Below are positions 57,343 to 64,000 of a stretch of DNA of 64,000 nucleotides, in pieces. How positions within the stretch are numbered: position 1 is the first letter of the stretch; the number at the start of each line of letters is the position of its first letter. Below the pieces are notes generated by a model. That model had not been told where the DNA came from, ran no database searches, and worked only from the letters and a program-made list of their open reading frames with translations. Origin of the DNA: Balneolales bacterium ANBcel1 (GTDB taxonomy: Bacteria > Bacteroidota > Rhodothermia > Balneolales > Natronogracilivirgulaceae); contig JARULB010000003.1 of NCBI GenBank assembly GCA_029688905.1, positions 310,001 through 374,000 on the forward strand, written 5' to 3'. A program made the position numbers and the translations under genes.

Positions 57343-57963
57343 ATGAAACATCCCATCATCAGTATCCTGATCGTCTCATTAACCGTATTTGCATTGCTGG
57401 GAGCGGGCAGCCTGAGCGATGGCGGTCCCACAGTTGGCGAACGCGCCCCTGACTTCACCCTCACCGATGCAGCCGGAGAAACACACTCTCTCTCCGATTA
57501 CGAAGGTCAGTTTGTTGTTTTGGAGTGGCTTAACCATGAATGCCCGTTTGTTGTCAAGCACTATGGGAGCGGAAACATGCAGATGCTGCAGGAACATTAC
57601 CGGGATCAGGGCGTCGTATGGTTTTCCATCATCTCCTCGGCACCCGGCAAACAGGGTTACATGGAACCAGACGAAGCGGTTCAGGTCACCAGCGAAAAAA
57701 ATGCCCGACCCACCGCAGTACTGCTTGACCCCGAGGGCGTCACCGGCCGGGCCTATGACGCACGCGTGACGCCACACATGTACATCATTAATCCGGATGG
57801 TGTTCTGGAGTACATGGGTGCCATTGATGATAACCCCTCCGCCAACCCCGCCGACATTGAAGGGGCTCGCAATTTCGTGAGCGAAGCCCTGGATCTCCTG
57901 CTGGATGGCGGAAGTCCGGAGGTGACAAGCCATCCCCCATACGGTTGCACTGTCAAATATTGA
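57343..57963 (+). CDS. Exported redoxin (peroxiredoxin/thioredoxin-like)
   Basis: A 206-residue protein of the redoxin/AhpC-TSA group. A hydrophobic start (about 1-25) suggests export. PDFTLTDAAGETHSLSDYEGQFVVLEWLNHECPFVVKHY sets the fold, with C67 in CPFV and no second Cys of a CxxC. VTPHMYIINPDGVLEYMGAIDDNP is the conserved back half, and the end PYGCTVKY adds C202. C67 and C202 could form a disulfide. It is co-directional with the DsbD-like gene, its likely electron donor. Confidence 0.82.
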   Translation: MKHPIISILIVSLTVFALLGAGSLSDGGPTVGERAPDFTLTDAAGETHSLSDYEGQFVVLEWLNHECPFVVKHYGSGNMQMLQEHYRDQGVVWFSIISSAPGKQGYMEPDEAVQVTSEKNARPTAVLLDPEGVTGRAYDARVTPHMYIINPDGVLEYMGAIDDNPSANPADIEGARNFVSEALDLLLDGGSPEVTSHPPYGCTVKY

Positions 57964-58000
57964 TAATGTAAGCCTAACCGTTGCGTAATTTTCCGGTAAT

Positions 58001-58033
58001 CGGGTTTTTGTTTCTTTGAAATAAAAAAACCCG
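58001..58033 (+). terminator. Hairpin between the redoxin and metallophosphoesterase genes
   Basis: CGGGTTTTT at 58001-58009 pairs with AAAAACCCG at 58025-58033, with T-rich bases in the loop. It ends 4 bp before the next start codon, so it may end the redox transcript or influence translation of the next gene. Confidence 0.4.
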
Positions 58034-58037
58034 TTGC

Positions 58038-58985
58038 ATGGAAAACCGTAGAAACGTTGATATTGTAGTACTGTCGGATGTGCATCTTGGCTCATTCGGA
58101 TGCCATTCGGCAGAGCTTGTCGCCTATCTTAAAAGTATTAAACCCCGCATAATTGTATTGAACGGGGATCTGCTGGATGTTTGGCAGTTCAAAAAGTATT
58201 ACTGGCCAGACACCCATATGGAGGTGCTGAAATGTATCATGGGAATGCTCGGAGATGGCACCAGAGTGTATTATCTGACCGGCAACCACGATGAGCTTCT
58301 GCGAAAATATTCCCCTTTCCGACTCGGCGGGTTTCACCTTGCCGACAAGGTAGTGCTCAATATAGACGGTAAAAAAGCATGGATCTTTCACGGGGATGTG
58401 TTTGATGTTACCATGCAATACTCCAAATTCATAGCAAAGCTCGGAGGACGAGGGTACAATCTTCTGATTTTGCTAAATAAAATGATCAACTATGTGACCA
58501 TGCGCACCGGAAAAGGGCGGATGTCATTTTCAAAAAGAATTAAGGACAGTGTAAAAACCGCCGTTAAATTCATCAGCCGCTTTGAAATAACGGCAACCGA
58601 CCTCGCGATTGAAAAAGGGTACGACTATGTCATCTGTGGACACATTCACCGTCCCAACATCGAAACGTTTACGAATAAAAAAGGAACGGTTACCTATTTG
58701 AACTCCGGTGACTGGGTGGAAAACCTGACCGCATTGGAGTATCATGAAAAAAAATGGTCCATATACCGATATCCATTGGACGGCAACCTGCTGCAGCAAG
58801 CCGAATACAAGAACCGTAATACATCCGAACAACTGCCAATTTCCGAGTTTGCGCTGTTTGAGGAGTCGATGGAATTCGACTCCATTGACGATCTGGGTAG
58901 TTTGATTAATCACAATATTCTGCTGAACGAGAACGAGTACGTTGTAACCAACGGCCATCAGGTGCCTGCGGACAATACCCGCTGA
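58038..58985 (+). CDS. Metallophosphoesterase (LpxH-like)
   Basis: A 315-residue calcineurin-like phosphoesterase. All family motifs are present: LSDVHLGS at 13-20, NGDLLDVW near 40, GNHDE near 83, HGDVFDV near 116 and CGHIHRP near 198. This set resembles UDP-2,3-diacylglucosamine hydrolase (LpxH) of lipid A synthesis, but size and ending differ, so the substrate is open. Its stop overlaps the glycosyltransferase start by 1 bp (TGATG), indicating coupled translation. Confidence 0.8.
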   Translation: MENRRNVDIVVLSDVHLGSFGCHSAELVAYLKSIKPRIIVLNGDLLDVWQFKKYYWPDTHMEVLKCIMGMLGDGTRVYYLTGNHDELLRKYSPFRLGGFHLADKVVLNIDGKKAWIFHGDVFDVTMQYSKFIAKLGGRGYNLLILLNKMINYVTMRTGKGRMSFSKRIKDSVKTAVKFISRFEITATDLAIEKGYDYVICGHIHRPNIETFTNKKGTVTYLNSGDWVENLTALEYHEKKWSIYRYPLDGNLLQQAEYKNRNTSEQLPISEFALFEESMEFDSIDDLGSLINHNILLNENEYVVTNGHQVPADNTR

Positions 58986-60118
58986 TGAAGATTCTTTATG
59001 CCATTCAGGGAACCGGAAACGGACACATCAGCCGTGCAAGGACATTCATCCCGAGGCTCAAACAGATTGCCGATGTTGATGTTCTTGTCAGTGGTTCCTC
59101 GTCGGAAGTATCTCCGGGGGTGCCGGTAACTTACCGGGTTTCCGGCCTTGGATACCGTTTCGGAACAGACGGCGGGATTGATTATGCCGGTTCAATTCGT
59201 GACTTTCATCCCGTTACATTGGTGCAGGACGTACATCACCTCCCTGTAAATGATTATCACTTTGTTATATCCGATTTCGAACCGGTCTCGGCATATGCGT
59301 GCCGAATTGCCGGCAAAATGTGCTTCGGATTGAGTCACCAGGCCTCTTTTCTTTCACAAAATAGCCCCCGTCCACCCCGCAAAAGCTTGTTGGGGGAAGC
59401 CATCTTTCGGCACTATGCGCCATGTACCCATCCCGTTGGTTTTCATTTTCGCGAATATGACCAGTTCATCTATCCGCCGGTAATTCGGGATGAAGTCAGA
59501 AAACTGGAAACCCCGCCCTGCTTCGAGAAGCAACCGGTGTTAATCGCTGGAAATGGCTCGGCAAGTCGTCCAAACCCGATCGGCCGCCGCTCCCATATCA
59601 CCGTATACCTTCCCGCATACGACGATTTACTGCTTCTTAAGCAGTTCGAGCAGATCACCGATGTGGATTGGCATATTTTTTCGAAAGCATCAACCCGCAG
59701 CTATGAAAAAGGACATATGCATGTTCGGCCGGTTAGCCAGAAGGAGTACCTGGAGAGCCTGAAACATTGTGCAGGAGTAATTTGCGGAACCGGTTTTGAA
59801 GCCCCATCAGAAGCGCTGTTTCTTGGCAAACCACTATTAACCATCCCGATGCGGGGGCAGTATGAACAATGGTGCAATGCCGCCGCTCTGGAGTTGGAAG
59901 GCATATCCGTCTGCCGGAGCATCGACCGATCCTTTCCCGACAAACTGCGCAATTGGCTGAGTCACCCCAACCCAAAAAAAATTCCGTTTCCCGACCGTAC
60001 CGACGATGTAATAGCACACATCCTGGCTGAATACGAAAAAAGCCGAACCCGCGTCGCCACACCCTCATCGAGCAGTCATTGGCAGAAGCACGCTGAGCTT
60101 CAAAGCAACCCTCATTAG
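58985..60118 (+). CDS. Glycosyltransferase, MurG/MJ1255-like
   Basis: A 377-residue GT-B-like protein. It starts with KILYAIQGTGNGHISRARTFIPRL, the glycine-rich acceptor-side signature, and ends with CGTGFEAPSEALFLGKPLLTIPMRGQYEQWCNAAALE, the donor-binding region. This pattern is seen in MurG relatives and in proteins of the MJ1255 family. It is translationally coupled to the metallophosphoesterase gene, which suggests joint action on a sugar-lipid or sugar phosphate. Confidence 0.8.
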   Translation: MKILYAIQGTGNGHISRARTFIPRLKQIADVDVLVSGSSSEVSPGVPVTYRVSGLGYRFGTDGGIDYAGSIRDFHPVTLVQDVHHLPVNDYHFVISDFEPVSAYACRIAGKMCFGLSHQASFLSQNSPRPPRKSLLGEAIFRHYAPCTHPVGFHFREYDQFIYPPVIRDEVRKLETPPCFEKQPVLIAGNGSASRPNPIGRRSHITVYLPAYDDLLLLKQFEQITDVDWHIFSKASTRSYEKGHMHVRPVSQKEYLESLKHCAGVICGTGFEAPSEALFLGKPLLTIPMRGQYEQWCNAAALELEGISVCRSIDRSFPDKLRNWLSHPNPKKIPFPDRTDDVIAHILAEYEKSRTRVATPSSSSHWQKHAELQSNPH

Positions 60119-60438
60119 AGTTCTTAATGAAGTTTACGTGCCGCCCTGCGCCCACCGAACGACCGGTAACAAGACTGAAATCCCTGGCCTGCAAATTGCA
60201 CATCCCTGCCAAAAAGATGTCCTTTTCATACGAAACTATTTGCCGGTTCTGAAATAAATCCGTAATAATAAGATTACCATAGCGTTACCAAACGCACCCG
60301 GTACAAAATTCGCTGTTGGCTCATTTTTGATGATTACTCTATGCAGGCATAAGCTGTTAATGCGTTTAAACAATATTTGTTGCAACATGCATTTATCTTT
60401 CTTATCATGCTACCTTCCGATCATAGACCAGCTGAATA
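60119..60438. other. Intergenic region before the MarR gene
   Basis: A 320-bp region without a gene. Near the MarR gene it holds the 10-bp palindrome TGTTGCAACA at 60378-60387 beside AATATTTG at 60373-60380, which may be a promoter with an operator. Nothing else stands out; no tRNA or terminator found. Confidence 0.4.
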
Positions 60439-60894
60439 ATGTACGAGGCAAATCAAACATCAACCTCTCGATTTCGAAACAACCGCCACAAGGCTGTCGC
60501 GAACATCCTGTACACCTACAACACGGTAACTTCAAGACTGCAGAGAATACTCGGTGAAAAAAACCTGACGCTTCAGCAGTACAATCTCCTCAGAATTCTG
60601 GCGCGATTGCATCCCGAGCCGGCATGCAATTTCGCCATTCGGAATCAAATGTTTGACTCCAGGTCAGATGTAACCCGAATTGTGGACCGTCTGATCAAGG
60701 AGGGGCTGGCCGTCAGGAAACATTGCTGCCAAGATCGTCGCAAGGTAGACATCAACATCACGGAAAAAGGTCTTTCACTTCTTGAAGAAATGGACAGGCT
60801 GAATGACAAAATGGATGGTATTGTCAGTTCATTAACGCATCAGGAGCTGGAGGAACTGAACCGAATCCTGGAAAAGGTCAGATCCAGCACTTAA
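60439..60894 (+). CDS. MarR family transcriptional regulator
   Basis: A 151-residue winged-helix regulator. LTLQQYNLLRILARLHPEPACNFAIRNQMFDSRSDVTRIVDRLIKEGLAVRKHCCQDRRKVDINIT shows the MarR HTH and wing, with the DRR motif. Three cysteines lie in this region, two of them adjacent at the wing (HCCQDRR), as in some redox-sensing MarR proteins. It is upstream of an ECF sigma gene on the same strand with a 51-bp gap. Target genes and inducer are unknown. Confidence 0.87.
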   Translation: MYEANQTSTSRFRNNRHKAVANILYTYNTVTSRLQRILGEKNLTLQQYNLLRILARLHPEPACNFAIRNQMFDSRSDVTRIVDRLIKEGLAVRKHCCQDRRKVDINITEKGLSLLEEMDRLNDKMDGIVSSLTHQELEELNRILEKVRSST

Positions 60895-60945
60895 TCCCTC
60901 TACTTCCATAGTTTTCAGAACAAATTTTAATTATCCGGAGCATAA

Positions 60946-61524
60946 ATGACAGCCAAACTCACCGAAGAAGAGATCAAGAAGCAGGAGGAGTTCAATGCGG
61001 AAATAATCCCGCATCTGGATGCGACCTATAATTACGCGCTTCGCCTGACTACAGATCCGAATGATGCCGAGGACCTGCTACAGGACAGTATCGTCAAGGC
61101 ATTTCGGTTTTTCAGCAGTTTTCAAAAGGGAACCAATGCCCGAGCATGGCTCTATCGGATCGTAAAAAACTCCTATATCAACAATTACAGGAAAGCGTCG
61201 CGACAACCCCCAAAAGTGGATTATGACGAAATTGCCACTTACTACGAGACCATCCGGAGCGAACAAAGCGATACGACGGATCTGCAAACCCGTTTTTACC
61301 GGAGCGAATATGACGACGACTTCAAAAAGGCTCTCGATGAACTTCCGGAAGATTTCCGAACCCCCCTCCTGCTCTGTGATGTCGAGGACTTCACCTATGA
61401 AGAGATATCCAACATGTTGGATGTGCCCATCGGGACTGTCCGTTCTCGGCTTCACCGTGGCCGCAACCTTCTGAAAGAGAAAATCAGTGATGTCGCCAAA
61501 AAGCGAGGGTATCTGAATAATTAG
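60946..61524 (+). CDS. ECF-type RNA polymerase sigma factor (SigR/RpoE-like)
   Basis: A 192-residue sigma-70 family member with only regions 2 and 4. Region 2 holds LRLTTDPNDAEDLLQDSIVKAFRFFSSFQKGTNARAWLYRIVKNSYINNYRK; region 4 has LDELPEDFRTPLLLCDVEDFTYEEISNMLDVPIGTVRSRLHRGRNLLKE. It resembles SigR, the thiol-stress sigma of actinobacteria. No anti-sigma gene follows: the next gene is a NUDIX gene on the other strand. The MarR gene before it could control it. Confidence 0.9.
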   Translation: MTAKLTEEEIKKQEEFNAEIIPHLDATYNYALRLTTDPNDAEDLLQDSIVKAFRFFSSFQKGTNARAWLYRIVKNSYINNYRKASRQPPKVDYDEIATYYETIRSEQSDTTDLQTRFYRSEYDDDFKKALDELPEDFRTPLLLCDVEDFTYEEISNMLDVPIGTVRSRLHRGRNLLKEKISDVAKKRGYLNN

Positions 61525-61551
61525 AGCGTGGCGTCCGCCAATTGACGACCA

Positions 61552-62136
61552 TCATGGAAGATCTACCGGAAAGGGAGCATGCTTTTTCCACCAGTGTGCA
61601 CCCCTGAGAATATTTGTGACGGTTTTGCCATCAGTGAGTTCCCCGTTCAGAGCCATGCTGACAGCCTCTTTGAACGGTAATCGCACGGGCTCCAGAAACT
61701 CGTCTTCATCCACATGGTTTTCAAACGTTTCAAGCTCCCATGCCAGGTAGAGGTGTATGACTTCATTGGTATATCCGATGCACGGATGGAACGGCCCCAG
61801 CGACAGCCACCGATTTCCCCTCACCCCCGCTTCCTCTTTCAGTTCCCTTTTGGCAGTTACCATCGGGTCTTCCCCCGGGTCAATTTTTCCCGCAGGCACT
61901 TCCAGAAAGTGTTCCTGAAGCGGATACCGAAATTGCCGTACCAGCTGCACTTCGCCCGTTTCAAACACCGGAAGTACTGCCGACGCTCCGGGATGGTCTA
62001 TCCACTCCCTGACCGATGATCCACCATCGGGCAAACGTGCCTGATCACGGTAAACATGCAGCAGGGTTCCCGAGAATATTTTTTCGGAGCTGATCCGTTT
62101 CTCCTCAAGTGATCGGGGGGATTCTTTCGCGTTCAT
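61552..62136 (-). CDS. NUDIX hydrolase (ADP-ribose pyrophosphatase-like)
   Basis: A 194-residue NUDIX hydrolase. The box GKIDPGEDPMVTAKRELKEEAGV at 83-105 is complete (G-x5-E-x7-REL-KEEAG). VREWIDHPGASAVLPV and VRQFRYPLQEHFLEVPAG before the box are typical of ADP-ribose/ADP-sugar pyrophosphatases. It converges on the sigma-factor gene and is transcribed away from pgsA. Confidence 0.9.
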   Translation of the reverse strand: MNAKESPRSLEEKRISSEKIFSGTLLHVYRDQARLPDGGSSVREWIDHPGASAVLPVFETGEVQLVRQFRYPLQEHFLEVPAGKIDPGEDPMVTAKRELKEEAGVRGNRWLSLGPFHPCIGYTNEVIHLYLAWELETFENHVDEDEFLEPVRLPFKEAVSMALNGELTDGKTVTNILRGAHWWKKHAPFPVDLP

Positions 62137-62286
62137 CGTTTAAATTTCTATTTTAGGATGCCGGGTGACAAGTTACGGGTGCCAATTTACGATGAAATGC
62201 CCGAAAATATAAGTTACATGTTGTCGAAGAGCCCGGGAAGATCCCTTTTCATAACGTGCTGATGAACGATGTAATTCCGGAGACCT

Positions 62287-62880
62287 GTGAGCGAGAAAGA
62301 GCATATTGATGGCAAAATAATTCCAGTGAAAAATGATGTACTGACGGTAGCCAATGCCATTTCCCTCTCACGGGCGCTCATTGCCGTACCCATTCTGTTT
62401 CTGCATCATCAATCCGGTGAAGAAGCCACCTGGCTGATTGTCGCATTCATTGCCTATGCCTTCATATCCGATTACCTGGATGGCTATTTCGCCCGCAGAA
62501 TGAACCAGGTCACAGAATTCGGCAAAATTGCCGATCCGCTGGCCGATAAAGTCTGCGCGATTATTCTGTTTCTATATGGAGTGCTGATTGATATTATTCC
62601 CGCCTTTTTTGTGGTGATACTGATTGTTCGCGACGGATTTATTCTGGCCGGTTCGCTGCTTATTAAGAAAAAAAGGGGCAAATACGCCATGTCGGTGCTT
62701 TCGGGGAAAGTGGCCGTCAACGCCCTTGCCATCTACTGGATTCTCGCCTTTTTCTTTCCTGAAAGAGAACAAACTATCCATTTTTTTATGGTGTTAAGCA
62801 TTATTTTGCTGCTCTATTCACTGGGATCTTATATTCACCGGTTTTATCTCATTCAAAAGAAGGGAGCCGAATACAACTGA
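62287..62880 (+). CDS. pgsA: CDP-diacylglycerol-glycerol-3-phosphate 3-phosphatidyltransferase-like
   Basis: A 197-residue membrane enzyme of the CDP-alcohol phosphatidyltransferase family. The motif D62-x2-D65-G-x2-A-R-x8-G79-x3-D83-x3-D87 is complete. Helices near 24-40, 48-61, 88-112, 138-155 and 163-182 fit the family. PgsA makes phosphatidylglycerol phosphate; other alcohol acceptors cannot be excluded. The start is GTG at 62287 with GGAG before it. It lies 43 bp before ftsY. Confidence 0.82.
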   Translation: MSEKEHIDGKIIPVKNDVLTVANAISLSRALIAVPILFLHHQSGEEATWLIVAFIAYAFISDYLDGYFARRMNQVTEFGKIADPLADKVCAIILFLYGVLIDIIPAFFVVILIVRDGFILAGSLLIKKKRGKYAMSVLSGKVAVNALAIYWILAFFFPEREQTIHFFMVLSIILLLYSLGSYIHRFYLIQKKGAEYN

Positions 62881-62923
62881 TCCCGAATTGAACCATTGTG
62901 ATCATAATCTTTGAGGAATTCTA

Positions 62924-63892
62924 ATGGGCCTGTTTGACAAACTGGGTTTCGGCAAGAAGCAGGAAAAGCTGCAGCAGGGGCTCGAAAAAACCAGGAGCAG
63001 CTTTTTCGATAAAATGGGAAAGGCTCTGGTCGGAAAAGACAAAATCGACGATGAGGTTCTGGATGACCTCGAGGAGGTGCTGATCACGTCCGATGTCGGT
63101 GTAAATACAACCCTGGAAGTTATTCGGCGTATTGAAGAGCGTGTTGCCAGAGACAAATACGTGAGCAGCAACGAGCTTCAAACCCTGCTTAAAGAGGAGA
63201 TCACCAGCCTTCTGAAGGACAATGAGCCGGAACGGCCCGCCGAGTTTGACGCCGAGCTCACACACAAGCCGCATGTGATTATGGTGGTGGGCGTAAATGG
63301 CGTTGGAAAAACCACTACCATCGGAAAATTATCCAGCATGTACCGGCAGGCCGGAAAAAATGTCATGCTGGGGGCCGGCGACACCTTCCGTGCCGGCGCT
63401 GTGGAACAGCTTAGAATCTGGAGCGAGCGGGCTGGTGTTCCATTGATACAACAGGGTCAGGGAGCAGATCCCGCTGCGGTAGCTTTCGATTCCGTGGCAT
63501 CGGCAAAATCTAAAGGGGCGGATGTTGTTCTGGTGGATACGGCCGGCCGCCTTCACAACCGCAAATCTCTTATGGACGAGCTGGGAAAAATCAAGCGTGT
63601 GATGGGCAAGGTTGTGGATGGAGCTCCGCATGAAGTACTGCTGGTGCTGGACGCTTCAACAGGACAAAACGCACTGCAACAGGCAAAGGCATTTACGGAA
63701 GTGGTCGCCGTAACCGGGCTTGCCCTCACCAAACTGGATGGCACCGCAAAAGGCGGTATCGTGATCGGTATTTCCCACGAAATGTCGGTCCCCGTTAAAT
63801 ACATCGGTGTGGGCGAAAAAATTGAAGACTTGCAGGTTTTTGACAGGGTGCGTTTCGTTGAAGCGCTCTTTGAAAAGGATACATCCGGTTGA
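62924..63892 (+). CDS. ftsY: Signal recognition particle receptor FtsY
   Basis: A 322-residue GTPase that docks SRP at the membrane. The G domain has GVNGVGKTTT at 123-132, GDTFRAGAVEQL, DTAGRLHNRKSLMDEL, TKLDGTAKGG and GVGEKIEDLQVFD. The N domain is short, and the acidic A domain of E. coli is missing. It follows pgsA; the remaining 108 bp to the window end show no gene. Confidence 0.95.
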   Translation: MGLFDKLGFGKKQEKLQQGLEKTRSSFFDKMGKALVGKDKIDDEVLDDLEEVLITSDVGVNTTLEVIRRIEERVARDKYVSSNELQTLLKEEITSLLKDNEPERPAEFDAELTHKPHVIMVVGVNGVGKTTTIGKLSSMYRQAGKNVMLGAGDTFRAGAVEQLRIWSERAGVPLIQQGQGADPAAVAFDSVASAKSKGADVVLVDTAGRLHNRKSLMDELGKIKRVMGKVVDGAPHEVLLVLDASTGQNALQQAKAFTEVVAVTGLALTKLDGTAKGGIVIGISHEMSVPVKYIGVGEKIEDLQVFDRVRFVEALFEKDTSG

Positions 63893-64000
63893 TATTCCCC
63901 GGTTAGCGTGATATCACTCCCTGACGGTTCCAGGGGTTTCTGTCAAATTCCGGTCGTGAAGTATATTCAGCAAGTCTCCAAACATACTCGACAATAAACT

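Overview
The window is a gene-dense, mostly housekeeping stretch of a chromosome of roughly 50% GC. Several features point to the FCB group, most probably Balneolota or Rhodothermota. These are a DUF4295-type gene after rpmB-rpmG, an HU-like domain fused to a SPOR domain, a T9SS-type C-terminal sorting domain, a very long ribosomal protein S16, a TAnnTTTG-type promoter before the tRNA gene, and frequent starts without a clear Shine-Dalgarno. The phylum is inferred from gene content; no 16S gene is present. I saw no insertion sequence, prophage or CRISPR array.

Layout. 0-11 kb: the 5' end of glycogen branching enzyme glgB (cut by the window edge), a LolC/E permease, a membrane-anchored Mur-ligase-like protein, a nucleotide-sugar pyrophosphorylase, a universal stress protein, a CDF metal transporter, the CCA-adding enzyme, ispE and glycogen phosphorylase. 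11.6-22.2 kb: a long minus-strand block, in transcription order gcvT, ftsK, lolA, a flippase-like protein, an outer-membrane barrel, a mini HU-like protein, an HU-TM-SPOR protein, exbB, exbD, tonB. 22.4-31 kb: mrp, the ffh-rpsP-rimM-trmD-rplS operon, fabI, ruvC, ruvA and a mannose-1-phosphate guanylyltransferase. 31-42.5 kb: small hypotheticals, tRNA-Asp, mnmG and rsmG carrying two perfect parS sites, a WYL regulator with foreign-looking codon use, gyrB-gyrA, and rpmB-rpmG-DUF4295. 42.6-51 kb: yqeY, cvpA, tyrS, a methyltransferase, uvrB, a fused chorismate mutase/prephenate dehydrogenase and an S9 peptidase. 51.4-64 kb: a CotH-kinase/lamin-tail secreted protein, a polytopic HExxH peptidase, a DsbD-N/redoxin pair, a metallophosphoesterase-glycosyltransferase pair, MarR and ECF sigma genes, a NUDIX hydrolase, pgsA and ftsY.

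How the genes work together. Translation and membrane targeting are well represented (SRP and its receptor, L19, L28, L33, S16, TrmD, RimM, tRNA-Asp plus the CCA enzyme, which is needed because the tRNA gene lacks CCA). Chromosome maintenance is another theme: parS sites in the mnmG/rsmG pair, gyrase, FtsK, RuvAC and UvrB suggest a region near the replication origin, although dnaA and parAB are not in the window. Envelope biogenesis is the third theme: LolC/E and LolA, ExbBD-TonB with a co-directional barrel, the SPOR protein, the Mur-ligase-like protein, PgsA and sugar-nucleotide enzymes.

The most unusual items are the paired parS sites (one a 36-bp perfect palindrome that starts at the mnmG stop codon), the HU-TM-SPOR protein with a 61-residue HU-like partner, the Mur-type ligase with a membrane domain in place of the substrate-binding domain, the seven-helix HExxH peptidase, the CotH/lamin-tail/sorting-domain protein, and the AGA/AGG-rich WYL regulator.
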